DNA of 36,061 nucleotides from an uncultured Bacteroidales bacterium (lineage in GTDB: Bacteria; Bacteroidota; Bacteroidia; Bacteroidales; UBA4417). This document shows positions 1-8,739 of the stretch, in pieces (the first letter of the stretch is position 1; every line of letters begins with the position of its first letter). The DNA is taken from the NCBI GenBank assembly GCA_903822525.1, contig CAIJPI010000088.1, forward strand, positions 1-36,061, written 5' to 3'. Both the position numbers and the translations under genes were made by a program. The notes beneath the pieces are model-generated. The model saw only the letters and a list, made by a program, of their open reading frames with translations. It was not told the DNA's origin and did no database searches.

Positions 1-87
1 AAGCCGAATATCACTGGCATCATTCTCTATTCGGGAAATATAAGTCTTTGTAGTGCCGCACTTTTCAGCTAACTGCGCTTGAGTCAT
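1..87 (-). CDS. XRE-family helix-turn-helix regulator, fragment running off the window
   Basis: Reading from the ATG at 87 towards position 1 gives 29 residues beginning MTQAQLAEKCGTTKTYIS and continuing RIENDASDIRL. This is the helix-turn-helix core of XRE/HigA-like DNA-binding proteins, often antitoxins. Family members usually carry 15-40 residues before this core, but here the in-frame codons just upstream contain TAA stops, with a transposase tail ending at 103. The gene therefore looks cut at its 5' end, or starts unusually close to the helix-turn-helix. The remainder lies outside the window, so activity and any toxin partner cannot be judged. Confidence 0.55.
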   Translation of the reverse strand, partial: MTQAQLAEKCGTTKTYISRIENDASDIRL

Positions 88-102
88 AGGTTATACAATC
101 AA

Positions 103-176
103 TTATTCTTGATATTCTAATACTGATTCGGGTGTTTTATAACCCAAAGATAAGTGAAGTCGTTTTCATTAAATTT
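103..176 (-). pseudogene. Frameshifted C-terminal tail of an IS3-type transposase
   Basis: On the minus strand, one frame from about 165 to 103 reads KRLHLSLGYKTPESVLEYQE and then a stop. This matches the usual end of IS3-family OrfB integrase domains (pattern N-x-x-R-x-H-x-S-L-G-Y-x-T-P). The preceding residues R-K-F-N-E (about 168-176) lie in a different frame. A single missing A in the run at 163-166 would join the two, so this is a decayed remnant. I see no matching terminal inverted repeat or upstream transposase domain. The identification rests on a short motif only. Confidence 0.5.
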
Positions 177-274
177 CCGGACGATTACGACGGAAATTTC
201 CTTCCCTATTCTCACTCTTCAGCATCAGGCACTGCAGAAATGGAAAATCATTATGTATAAACTAATCATTCGAG

Positions 275-282
275 TACATTTG
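275..282 (+). promoter_or_regulatory. Possible -7 element upstream of the DMT transporter
   Basis: TACATTTG fits the Bacteroidota sigma-ABfr -7 consensus TAnnTTTG. It lies 16 bases before the ATG at 299, which would give a very short leader. There is no clear TTG about 20 bases upstream, so support is partial. Confidence 0.35.
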
Positions 283-298
283 TGTTTTAATTCCAGGT

Positions 299-1180
299 AT
301 GCAGAAAGGAATATACAATCGCGGAGCTATTGCTATGCTGTGGATTACAGCGGCAATATGGGGCTTTGCCTTTGTAGCTCAGCGGGCCGGCATGCAGTTT
401 ATTGGGCCTTTTACATTTAACGGCATACGTTTTCTGCTCGGCAGTATTTCGTTGTTGCCACTGATATTCTGGTTAAAATCAAGGCAGAAAGCACCTTCTT
501 CAAAGCAGCAGAATATTCTCAAAGGAGGACTGGCCGCCGGCCTGGTGCTCTTTATCGGCGCTTCGCTGCAACAGGCAGGCATGGTGTATACCGAAGCAGG
601 GAAAGCCGGCTTTATCACCGGATTTTATGTGATACTCGTGCCGCTTATTGGTATTTTTATAGGGCAGCATATCACAAAACTGTTGTGGATGGGCGCATTT
701 ATTGCGCTGGCTGGCCTGTATCTGCTTACCATGGATGGCCCGCTGGTTTTCCAGAAAGGCGACCTGCTTATTCTGGGGAGCGCTTTTTTCTGGGCTATTC
801 ATGTTCAACTTATAAACAAGCTGGTTGATACGCATTCAGCCTTGCCCATGGCGGCATTTCAGTTTGCCGTTTGCGGAGTGTTAAGCCTTTCGGCAGGCTT
901 TATTTTTGAGACCATTACCATCGAAGCGATCACACAGGCAATGTGGCCGTTGCTGTATGGCGGGCTGATGTCGGTCGGAATAGCCTATACCCTGCAGGTA
1001 GTTGCCCAGCAGCATGTTCACCCCGCCTATGCTTCCATTATCCTGAGTTTCGAAACGGTATTTGCAGTTGTGGGAGGCTGGCTGCTGCTGAATGAGATAC
1101 TTAGCATGCGTAACCTTGCCGGATGCCTGCTCATGCTGGCGGGGATTGTTATTGTGCAGGTATGGGGCAGCAAAAGATAG
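299..1180 (+). CDS. EamA/DMT-family transporter
   Basis: A 293-residue inner-membrane protein with about ten hydrophobic segments, the size and layout of the drug/metabolite transporter superfamily with two five-helix EamA repeats. The first repeat opens with I-W-G-F-A-F-V-A-Q-R, typical of the family. The second begins near residue 150 with G-D-L-L-I-L-G-S-A-F-F-W-A, an EamA signature for the repeat start. Family members export amino acids or other small metabolites or act as exchangers. The substrate cannot be read from the sequence. The gene stands alone between the transposase remnant and a 386-base gap. The ATG at 299 places the first membrane segment right after a short basic N-terminus, which fits inside-positive topology. 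Confidence 0.9.
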   Translation: MQKGIYNRGAIAMLWITAAIWGFAFVAQRAGMQFIGPFTFNGIRFLLGSISLLPLIFWLKSRQKAPSSKQQNILKGGLAAGLVLFIGASLQQAGMVYTEAGKAGFITGFYVILVPLIGIFIGQHITKLLWMGAFIALAGLYLLTMDGPLVFQKGDLLILGSAFFWAIHVQLINKLVDTHSALPMAAFQFAVCGVLSLSAGFIFETITIEAITQAMWPLLYGGLMSVGIAYTLQVVAQQHVHPAYASIILSFETVFAVVGGWLLLNEILSMRNLAGCLLMLAGIVIVQVWGSKR

Positions 1181-1566
1181 AACTGGGACGCAATTGCATT
1201 TCAGCGAGTAGGAAATACCGAAGAACAGATTCAACTTCTATTGTTCAGAGGCTCAGATCCAAAATTTTTCGTCTAAGCGCGGCATATCCGTTTTTTATTA
1301 TAAATTTGTTATGCTTTCCGTGAATATGCATACGGCAACGGAACTAACTACTCCAAACAAAGCTGAATTGATGGGAACCTTTGTTTATTTTCCTACCTTG
1401 ATAAAAAGCTACAGGCGTTTATTCAGCTGCCTGATGTTCTACAATTAAGCTTTCCCCCTCCAAAATTACTTTCGTGAAGTAATGCCTGTTTGCCGTTTCA
1501 ATAACGCAAACTTTCAAAAATCCCTACACCCAGTTTCCATTTAATAGTTTTCAAAAAAGTGATTCC
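1181..1566. other. Non-coding gap before the glycyl radical enzyme
   Basis: No convincing gene is seen in these 386 bases. A TAAATTTG at 1301-1308 fits the Bacteroidota -7 consensus and could drive the downstream operon with a long leader of about 250 bases, but I see no matching -33 TTG. No clear terminator for the upstream transporter is visible. Confidence 0.5.
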
Positions 1567-4029
1567 ATGTTCGAAAAGATAAAATCCCATACCTCCACTC
1601 CCGAAAGACCGGCAACTGCCGAAGGAAATTTCTACGGGCCAAAGACCACAGGGAAAGGCCCCGGCATGAACGAACGGATTCAGAAACTCCGGAAACTGAG
1701 CTTCGAAACCGAACCCTCACTTTCCATTGAACGGGCTCTTCATGAGACTGCCTTTTATAAAGAGAACTATGGGAAATACTCCATCCCGGTTCTGCGGGCA
1801 TTGAATTTTATGGATCATTGCAGCAGGAAAACCATTTATATAGGCGAAGGAGAACTGATTGTTGGCGAACGCGGGCCTAAACCGAAAAGCGTATCCACTT
1901 TCCCTGAACTCACCTGCCATAGTGCTGAAGATTTCCAGGTGCTGAATACACGCGACATGCAGCGCTATACGATCAGCCAGGATGATATTGCCCTCTACGA
2001 AAAAGAAGTTATCCCTTACTGGAAAGGCAAAACACAACGTGAGCGCATTTTCGGGCATGTACCCCACGAATGGAGAGCGGCATACGAAGCAGGCCTGTTT
2101 ACCGAGTTTATGGAACAGCGCGCTCCCGGGCATACCTCCCTCGATGGTAAGATTTACCAAAAAGGCATGCTTGACTTTAAAAATGAAATTGCCGTTCAGC
2201 TTTCGAATCTCGATTACCTGAACGATCCTGACGCTACTGATAAGGCTGAGCAATGGAAAGCCATGGACATTTCGTGCGATGCCGTTATTGTTTTTGCTGA
2301 GCGCCATGCTGAAATGGCCACCTCACTGGCTTCGGCCGAAAGCAATCCCGAACGGGCCGCTGAGTTAAAAAAAATTGCCGAAGTATGCCGTTGGGTACCT
2401 GCCCATGCACCGCGTAACTTTTGGGAAGCCATACAGATGTATTGGTTTGTGCACCTGGGAACCATTACCGAGCTGAATGGCTGGGATGCCATGAACCCGG
2501 GCCATTTCGATCAGCACCTGGCCCCGTTTTACACCGGGGATATGGCTGATGGCACCCTTACTCGCGATCAGGCTAAAGAACTTATTTCGTGCTTCTGGAT
2601 TAAGGTCAACAACCATCCGGCACCGCCCAAAGTAGGTATAACGGCGCGCGAAAGCGGAACCTACAACGATTTTACGAATATCAATATCGGAGGCGTAAAA
2701 GGCGATGGCACCGACGGAACCAGCGAAGTTTCGTATCTGATGCTCGAAGTAACCGAAGAACTGCATATACTGCAACCGGGCAACTCGGTTCATATCAGTG
2801 CAGATACCCCCGATAAATTCCTTCATGCCGCCGCGCATGTGATACGGCAGGGACATGGATACCCTTCGGTATTTAATCCTGATATTTATATCCCGGAGAT
2901 GCTCCGGCAGGGGAAAACACTGCAGGATGCGCGCGAGGGAGGATGCAGCGGATGCATTGAAGTAGGAGCCTTTGGCAAGGAAGCATACCTGCTTACCGGC
3001 TACCTGAACGTGCCAAAGATTTTTGAGATAACCCTCAACAATGGGAATGATCCCGTAACAGGGAAAGTTGTCGGGATAAAAACCGGCGACCCGCGCAAAT
3101 TCATCTCATACCAGGAACTTTACCAGGCATTCCTGAAACAACTGCAGTTTGTGGTGGATCAGAAAATGAGAGTCAGCAATTACATCGACCGTATGTTTGC
3201 AAAATATGCCCCGGCACCATTTCTTTCGGTTGTAATCGACGACTGTATTGCCAAAGGGAAAGACTATTACGACGGGGGACCGCGATACAATACCAGCTAC
3301 ATTCAATGCTGCGGACTCGGCACCGTAACCGATAGCCTGGCAGCATTAAAAAAACATGTTTTTGAAGACAAGACGTTCAGCATGGACAGGGTACTGAATG
3401 CTGTGCTTAAGAACTTTGAAGGAGAGGAGATGCTAAGGCAGACTATTATCAACCGGACTCCATTTTTCGGCAACGATGATGACTATGCCGACAGCATTGC
3501 CGTTAATGTTTACAACGACCTGGTTGATACCATCGATGGAAAGCCCAACATAAAACCGGGTGGAAAGTACCATCTGAATATGCTTTCGACTACCTGCCAT
3601 GTATATTTCGGAAAAGTAATGGGTGCAAGCCCCAATGGACGGCTGGCAGGAAAATCAATTTCCGATGGCACCTCACCCTCACATGGCGCTGATACGCATG
3701 GGCCTTCGGCTGTTATAAAGTCGCTTACCAGGTTAGATCATAAAAAATCGGGTGGCACCCTGCTGAACCAGCGTTTTTTACCCGGCATGCTGCGCAAGGA
3801 AGAAGATATACGGAAACTGGGGCACCTGATCCGGACGTATTTTACACTCGGTGGCCATCATATTCAGTTTAACATTGTCGACACGGCTACATTATTGGCA
3901 GCACAGGCCTGTCCTGAGGATTACAGAGACCTGCTGGTTCGTATGGCCGGCTACAGCGATTATTTCAACGATATGAATGCAGATCTGCAACAGGAAGTGA
4001 TAGAGCGTACTGAGAATGACTCGTTTTGA
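1567..4029 (+). CDS. hypD: Glycyl radical enzyme, probable trans-4-hydroxy-L-proline dehydratase
   Basis: This 820-residue glycyl radical enzyme has the thiyl cysteine and base in G-C-I-E (Cys463, Glu465) and the radical loop R-M-A-G-Y-S with Gly795. Residues I remember from the Clostridioides difficile HypD site align at a constant offset of +29 (+30 near the C-terminus): Phe181, His189, Asp307, Ser363, Asp368, Phe369, Tyr479 and Thr675. HypD dehydrates trans-4-hydroxy-L-proline to pyrroline-5-carboxylate, which ProC reduces to proline. It works anaerobically in the cytosol. The partner activase follows at 4570. No proC is visible in the window. The N-terminus is about 30 residues longer than HypD; the second Met (residue 34, position 1666) matches the usual start and may be the true one. 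A related GRE with another substrate is possible, but residue agreement makes this less likely. Confidence 0.87.
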   Translation: MFEKIKSHTSTPERPATAEGNFYGPKTTGKGPGMNERIQKLRKLSFETEPSLSIERALHETAFYKENYGKYSIPVLRALNFMDHCSRKTIYIGEGELIVGERGPKPKSVSTFPELTCHSAEDFQVLNTRDMQRYTISQDDIALYEKEVIPYWKGKTQRERIFGHVPHEWRAAYEAGLFTEFMEQRAPGHTSLDGKIYQKGMLDFKNEIAVQLSNLDYLNDPDATDKAEQWKAMDISCDAVIVFAERHAEMATSLASAESNPERAAELKKIAEVCRWVPAHAPRNFWEAIQMYWFVHLGTITELNGWDAMNPGHFDQHLAPFYTGDMADGTLTRDQAKELISCFWIKVNNHPAPPKVGITARESGTYNDFTNINIGGVKGDGTDGTSEVSYLMLEVTEELHILQPGNSVHISADTPDKFLHAAAHVIRQGHGYPSVFNPDIYIPEMLRQGKTLQDAREGGCSGCIEVGAFGKEAYLLTGYLNVPKIFEITLNNGNDPVTGKVVGIKTGDPRKFISYQELYQAFLKQLQFVVDQKMRVSNYIDRMFAKYAPAPFLSVVIDDCIAKGKDYYDGGPRYNTSYIQCCGLGTVTDSLAALKKHVFEDKTFSMDRVLNAVLKNFEGEEMLRQTIINRTPFFGNDDDYADSIAVNVYNDLVDTIDGKPNIKPGGKYHLNMLSTTCHVYFGKVMGASPNGRLAGKSISDGTSPSHGADTHGPSAVIKSLTRLDHKKSGGTLLNQRFLPGMLRKEEDIRKLGHLIRTYFTLGGHHIQFNIVDTATLLAAQACPEDYRDLLVRMAGYSDYFNDMNADLQQEVIERTENDSF

Positions 4030-4547
4030 AAGAGTCGGAAGTCGGAAGTCGGAAGTCGGAAGTCAGGAGCCTGGAGTCAGGAGTCTGGAGTCTGGAGTCA
4101 GGAGTCAGGAATCTGGAATCTGGAGTTGGGAGCCGGGAGTTGGGGTCTTCCATTTCCATTTCCATCTTCCGTCTTCCGTCTTCCATCTTCCATCTTCCGT
4201 CTTCCGTCTTCCGTCTTCCGACTTCCGACTTCCGACTTCAATCTTCCGTCTTCCGTCTTCCATCTTCCATCTTCAATCTTCAATCTTCAATCTTCCGTCT
4301 TCCGTCTTCCGTCTTCCGTCTTCCATCTTCCATCTTCCATCTTCCATCTTCCATCTTCCATCTTCCATCTTCCGTCTTCAATCTTCCGTCTTCCATCTTC
4401 CATCTTCAATCTTCCGTCTTCCGTCTTCCGTCTTCCATCTTCAATCTTCCGTCTTCCGTCTTCCGACTTCCGTCTTCCGACTTCCGACTTCCGACTTCCG
4501 ACTCCCGACTCCCGACTCCCGACTCCCAACTCCCAACTCTTTCAAAA
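4024..4547. repeat. Heptanucleotide array with 12-bp perfect inverted ends
   Basis: The segment is bounded by TTTTGAAAGAGT (4024-4035) and its exact reverse complement ACTCTTTCAAAA (4536-4547). Inside, 4036-4140 holds 15 units of the word CGGAAGT and variants (CTGGAGT, CAGGAGT, TGGGAGC). About 4146-4535 holds roughly 55 units in the opposite orientation: CTTCCGT, CTTCCAT, CTTCAAT, CTTCCGA and CTCCCGA. Except for two 6-base units near 4150-4165, the 7-base phase is unbroken. Variants occur in runs, for example seven consecutive CTTCCAT, as expected from slippage or unequal exchange. The two arms are complementary and could form a very large imperfect hairpin or cruciform. The left terminal repeat includes the hypD stop codon at 4027-4029. 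Because 7 is not a multiple of 3, all frames stay open and produce spurious L-P-S-S-type peptides. Confidence 0.95.
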
Positions 4548-4569
4548 CCAAATCCCCCAATCTACCCAC

Positions 4570-5478
4570 ATGACTCCAAGCCTGATCTTTGATATAAAAC
4601 GCTATGCCATTAACGATGGTCCGGGTATACGCCTGGTGGTCTTTTTCAAAGGCTGTAACCTGCGTTGTGCCTGGTGCCATAATCCGGAAAGCATCTCGGC
4701 AAAGGCAGAGAAGATGTATACACCTGCTAAATGCATCAAATGCGGAACCTGCGTTGAGGCATGTCCCGAAAATGCCATTACACTCACCTCTGAGGGGATA
4801 ATCACAGATGCCGACCTCTGCCGTATGTGCGGCAAATGTGCCGATGTATGCCCGAGCAAGGCAATTGTGATGTCAGGAAAAGTGATGTCAGTTGCTGAAA
4901 TCATGGATGCTATTGAAAAAGAGAGGGTGTTTTTCGATCAATCAGGCGGAGGTGTCACTTTTTCGGGTGGCGAACCGCTGCTGCATACTAAACTACTTAT
5001 TGAATTGCTCGACGAATGCGGTAAAAAAGGAATTCACCGTGCAGTTGATACGGCAGGGAATGTGAGTACTGAAACCCTTCTTGAAGTGGCCGGGCGCACT
5101 GACCTTTTTCTCTACGATCTAAAGATGATGGATACAGAATTGCACCGCAAATGGACAACAGCAGGCAACCGAAAGATACTTCATAATCTGAAAATACTGG
5201 CCGGAACCGGAGCCAACATTATTATACGTATTCCGCTCATTGGGGGAATAAACGATACCGTCGAAAACATACAACTGACGGCAAAATTCATTTCTGAATT
5301 AGACGGTGAACCTAAGGAAGTACACCTTCTGCCCTACCATGCCATTGCACAGCACAAATACCTGAAACTAGGCAGGGCCGGTGATTTTGAGAGACTGATG
5401 GAGCCCGGCAGTGAAACTATTGCAAATGCAATTTCAATATTCGGGAAATATGGAATACGGGCGGAAGTAGGTGGATAG
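4570..5478 (+). CDS. Glycyl radical enzyme activase (radical SAM)
   Basis: A 302-residue radical SAM protein that installs the glycyl radical on its partner. Counting from the ATG at 4570, the AdoMet-cluster motif is C29-x3-C33-x2-C36. Two ferredoxin-type 4Fe-4S sets follow (Cys55/58/61/65 and Cys84/87/90/94), and then the F-S-G-G-E-P-L motif that contacts AdoMet. This two-extra-cluster layout is normal for activases of dehydratase and decarboxylase GREs rather than for PflA. It lies in the same direction as the hypD-like gene and should be co-transcribed, although the heptad array separates them. The reading frame stays open upstream through the array to a Met codon at 4126, but the family length and the N-terminal sequence (FDIKRYAINDGPGIR) support the start at 4570. 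Confidence 0.93.
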   Translation: MTPSLIFDIKRYAINDGPGIRLVVFFKGCNLRCAWCHNPESISAKAEKMYTPAKCIKCGTCVEACPENAITLTSEGIITDADLCRMCGKCADVCPSKAIVMSGKVMSVAEIMDAIEKERVFFDQSGGGVTFSGGEPLLHTKLLIELLDECGKKGIHRAVDTAGNVSTETLLEVAGRTDLFLYDLKMMDTELHRKWTTAGNRKILHNLKILAGTGANIIIRIPLIGGINDTVENIQLTAKFISELDGEPKEVHLLPYHAIAQHKYLKLGRAGDFERLMEPGSETIANAISIFGKYGIRAEVGG

Positions 5479-5586
5479 TGAAAGAAGAATGAATTTCTGT
5501 TTTGGCAATTCCTGAAAATGAATACAAATTGAACAGCACACATTTAAAAAAACATAACTGAACTTTACATTATTGATACAGAATCT

Positions 5587-7233
5587 ATGAAAAAGCTTAG
5601 TAAAATCATCACATTACTTTTATTTATTGCCTCAAATTCTGTTGTTTATGGACAGGTACAGAAGTTTACACATCAGGATACATTGAGAGGATCAGTTACA
5701 AAGGAACGGGCCTGGTGGGATTTATCCTATTATCATCTCCAGGTTAAAGTAAACCCAGTGGATAGTTCCTTAACAGGAAGGAACACAATCAGGTACCGGG
5801 TGCTGAAACCCTACCAGGTTATGCAAATTGATTTGCAGGAGCCTATGCAACTGATCGGGGTAACACAGGATGGCATGCCACTGGAATTCAGAAGGGATGG
5901 CAATGCATATTTTATTACGCTGAGCCGCTTACAAACTGAAGGCTCCTATAATGAAGTTGTGGCAGATTATGAAGGAAAACCTAAGGTAAGCCCGAGGCCG
6001 CCCTGGAGTGGCGGATTTTCGTGGAAACGGGATGCAAATCAGAATCCTTTTATCGTTACTACATGCCAGGGCGACGGAGCCAGCATATGGTGGCCCTGTA
6101 AAGATCATCAATACGATGAACCTGACAGTATGCTAATTACTGCAACTGTTCCCGGGAACCTGACGGATGTTTCGAACGGGAGACTGCGGAATGTTGCGAC
6201 CAATCCTGACCATACCAGGACCTTTACCTGGTTTGTTTCAAATCCCATCAACAACTACTGTGTAAATCTCAATATTGGCGATTATGTGTATTTCGGCGAA
6301 AAATACCAGGGTGAAAAAGGGACGCTCGATTGCGATTATTATGTATTGCGTAACAACCTTGATAAAGCCAAGATCCAGTTCAGAGAGGTAAAAAGAATGC
6401 TGGAAGCACTCGAATATTGGTTTGGCCCCTACCCGTTTTATGAAGACAGTTATAAACTCGTTGAAGTTCCATACCCGGGAATGGAACATCAGAGTTCAGT
6501 AACCTATGGGAATGGCTACGAAAACGGCTATATGAAAACCGATGAAAGCAATACCGGATGGGGAATGAAATTTGACTTTATTATTATTCACGAATCAGCT
6601 CATGAGTGGTTTGGAAACAGTATAACCAGCAAAGATGTAGCCGATATGTGGATTCATGAAGCTTTTGGCGCTTATTCTGAAAACCTTTTCCTTGATTACC
6701 ATTTCGGAAGGAAAGCCTGCGACGAATATGTGATTGGAACTAGGGCAAAGATCAGGAACGACCAACCTATTACAGGTCCGTACGATGTAAATACGGAAGG
6801 CTCGCACGATATGTATTACAAAGGAGCGAATATGCTTCATACCTTGCGTCAGATTGTTAATAATGATGAGAAATGGCGCAGTATGATCAGGGGATTGAGC
6901 AAAACATTCTACCATCAGACAGTAACCACCGGGCAAATAGAAAACTATCTGAGTCAGGCTTCCGGCATTGATTTAAACCCGTTTTTCAGTCAATACCTGC
7001 GCGATACGCGGATCCCGGTATTTGAATACATACTTGATCATAATCAATTGAAATACCGCTGGACAAATTGTGTTGATGGGTTCAATATGCCCCTTAAAAT
7101 TATGGCCGGCAATACAACGCTTTGGTTATCTCCAACCATGGACTGGGAATTCCTTGAAAATGTTACCGACACTAAAATTGTGGCTGATATTAATTTCTAT
7201 ATCAAAACCAAAAATGCAAGTCCAACGAAATAA
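5587..7233 (+). CDS. Secreted M1-family (gluzincin) metallopeptidase
   Basis: A 548-residue protein with a cleavable signal peptide (residues 1-22, ending V-V-Y-G before Q). It has the M1 zinc site HESAH (His335, Glu336, His339) and the third ligand Glu358 in W-I-H-E-A-F. The substrate-binding G-M-E-H-Q loop replaces the classical GAMEN. An N-terminal beta-saddle domain (about 40-230) precedes the catalytic domain. The long C-terminal helical domain of the large aminopeptidases is absent and only a short tail remains, so it resembles the shorter secreted Bacteroidota members. It probably trims N-terminal residues from peptides in the periplasm or outside. It follows the activase by 108 bases in the same direction, with no terminator visible between them, so co-transcription is possible but unproven. 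Confidence 0.92.
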   Translation: MKKLSKIITLLLFIASNSVVYGQVQKFTHQDTLRGSVTKERAWWDLSYYHLQVKVNPVDSSLTGRNTIRYRVLKPYQVMQIDLQEPMQLIGVTQDGMPLEFRRDGNAYFITLSRLQTEGSYNEVVADYEGKPKVSPRPPWSGGFSWKRDANQNPFIVTTCQGDGASIWWPCKDHQYDEPDSMLITATVPGNLTDVSNGRLRNVATNPDHTRTFTWFVSNPINNYCVNLNIGDYVYFGEKYQGEKGTLDCDYYVLRNNLDKAKIQFREVKRMLEALEYWFGPYPFYEDSYKLVEVPYPGMEHQSSVTYGNGYENGYMKTDESNTGWGMKFDFIIIHESAHEWFGNSITSKDVADMWIHEAFGAYSENLFLDYHFGRKACDEYVIGTRAKIRNDQPITGPYDVNTEGSHDMYYKGANMLHTLRQIVNNDEKWRSMIRGLSKTFYHQTVTTGQIENYLSQASGIDLNPFFSQYLRDTRIPVFEYILDHNQLKYRWTNCVDGFNMPLKIMAGNTTLWLSPTMDWEFLENVTDTKIVADINFYIKTKNASPTK

Positions 7234-7358
7234 ATGTTTCGATTAAAAGAGTGAATTACAATCAACAACCTAAGAAACAATTAATAAGAATCGACAGTAA
7301 TAAAATTATCTGAATACGGATTTATACGTTTCAACCCATTCTGGATTCCTTCTCCATA

Positions 7359-8627
7359 TTACGGATACAGCAACTGAGGTTCAGTTTTTCCAAAAAGAAT
7401 GGATGAGGAGGAGGGCAGTACAATTCCGGTATTTTCATTGCGGCCTTGCAGAATAAACCTGGGTTCAGGATTATTTATTTCATCAACAGCCTGAAGAGAT
7501 ATTTTTCCGATATCACCACCTTTTACGCGGTTCCAGATCAGAGCCAGTTTCATCCCGGTGAAACCGGTCATCATTTCATAATCGCCATCGCTGTCGCCGG
7601 CCGAAAACAAAGGATCCCAGTTTTTACCGAGTCCTGTTTTTATTATACGGTTGATAGCTTCAACTTTCCCCTGCCGGTATGTTTTAACCCACCCGGTTTT
7701 ATATACAGGCAGAATAACGTTATTGGCGGTTTCAAGTTCCATGGCAATAATATTTTCGTCAGGCACATTGTAACCAAATGCTCCCACACCGGCAAAAGCC
7801 TCTACAACAGGCTTGTAACTTGCTGAAACAATATAAACCTCGATTCCATGCTCTTCGAAAGTTGCAATCAGATCCTGCATTTCCGGAAAAATACGTAAGC
7901 CCGAACGGTACGAATACATAACCCCGCTTATATTGGCCGGGAAGTTTGATGGCGACTGCCAGGTAACTTTACTCAGTTTATTGCTTAGTTCGTAGGAGAT
8001 GGCTTCCCTGGCCAGTGCTTTAATTTCAACAGTTGTATAGCCTGACAGTAAATACAGTACCCAGGGGTAACCGTACTCAGCCTCAATACCAGGCGTACTG
8101 CAATATCCGTTATACAAGTAAGGTAGTTTGGCAATAAAATCGATATATGGATTGGTTAGTTTAATTTCTTCGAGCGACAACGATCCATTAAAACCTGAAT
8201 AATTGTCGTAAAGGAAATTGTAATCATTTATCAGATCCTGGTTAATATCCGAAAGCAGGATGTTTTGAAAACCATCGGATAGGTTAGTTACCCCGTTAAT
8301 ATCCGGTTTTAAAATAGTACTGAATTGTTCAGGGGTAATCCTGAACTTTAAATTCGACAACTGGTAATGCAGCAAAGCTTCCTCTGTATCAAAATGGGCA
8401 CAGGTCTGATCCCAGTCCAGCACTACATACGGTGGCCTATTTTTATCATAGAATTTCCCGTTAACCCCATAATTACGGATCAACTGATCCAAAACCTCAT
8501 AGTTCCTGGCTTCCCAGTTCAGCCTGTTAAGCGAATCTGTCGTTGAAATAATCTGATCGTTTTTACAACAAGCTGAAATCATAGCAATTATCCCAAGACA
8601 TATACATACTAAAAACCAGTTTTTCAT
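7359..8627 (-). CDS. HAD-superfamily phosphatase-like lipoprotein
   Basis: A 422-residue lipoprotein. The signal sequence ends in the lipobox I-S-A-C with Cys20. The HAD motif I D-W-D-Q-T (Asp71, Asp73) supplies the nucleophile and acid. Motif II is the V-S-A-S-Y-K region, and G-D-S-D-G-D-Y-E-M near the C-terminus is the metal-binding motif. The large insertion between motifs I and II is a cap of the kind found in phosphoserine-phosphatase-like HADs. It should hydrolyse phosphate esters outside the cytoplasm. The substrate is unknown. It is transcribed alone, convergent with the peptidase gene, and its 5' side faces the long non-coding region. Confidence 0.88.
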   Translation of the reverse strand: MKNWFLVCICLGIIAMISACCKNDQIISTTDSLNRLNWEARNYEVLDQLIRNYGVNGKFYDKNRPPYVVLDWDQTCAHFDTEEALLHYQLSNLKFRITPEQFSTILKPDINGVTNLSDGFQNILLSDINQDLINDYNFLYDNYSGFNGSLSLEEIKLTNPYIDFIAKLPYLYNGYCSTPGIEAEYGYPWVLYLLSGYTTVEIKALAREAISYELSNKLSKVTWQSPSNFPANISGVMYSYRSGLRIFPEMQDLIATFEEHGIEVYIVSASYKPVVEAFAGVGAFGYNVPDENIIAMELETANNVILPVYKTGWVKTYRQGKVEAINRIIKTGLGKNWDPLFSAGDSDGDYEMMTGFTGMKLALIWNRVKGGDIGKISLQAVDEINNPEPRFILQGRNENTGIVLPSSSSILFGKTEPQLLYP

Positions 8628-8690
8628 AATAATGTGTCATTATTTATACTTATATTTTAATTCTATTTCGGGCAAAGTGTTTATTTAAAA

Positions 8691-8739
8691 ATGTCGGATG
8701 TTAGATGTTGGATGTTGGGGGATGGGGGATGGGGGATGG
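8691..8739. repeat. Short degenerate heptad repeat
   Basis: The units are ATGTCGG, ATGTTAG, ATGTTGG and ATGTTGG, followed by a G-rich shift to two ATGGGGG units. The word is the same as the array at 18291-18404 but shorter and more degraded. It lies between divergent genes, 64 bases upstream of the HAD lipoprotein start. Confidence 0.85.

Noticed and set aside
154-420. 88-codon plus-strand frame
   Set aside because: It overlaps the transposase remnant and the true start of the DMT transporter, and has no coding character.
4024-4547. CRISPR-like array
   Set aside because: Units are contiguous 7-mers without spacers, and no cas genes are near.
4016-4592. Several long open frames of repeated L-P-S-S-I-F-H or E-V-G-S-R-K peptides on both strands
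   Set aside because: They are the automatic result of a stop-free 7-base repeat read in any frame, with no start signal, domain or codon bias.
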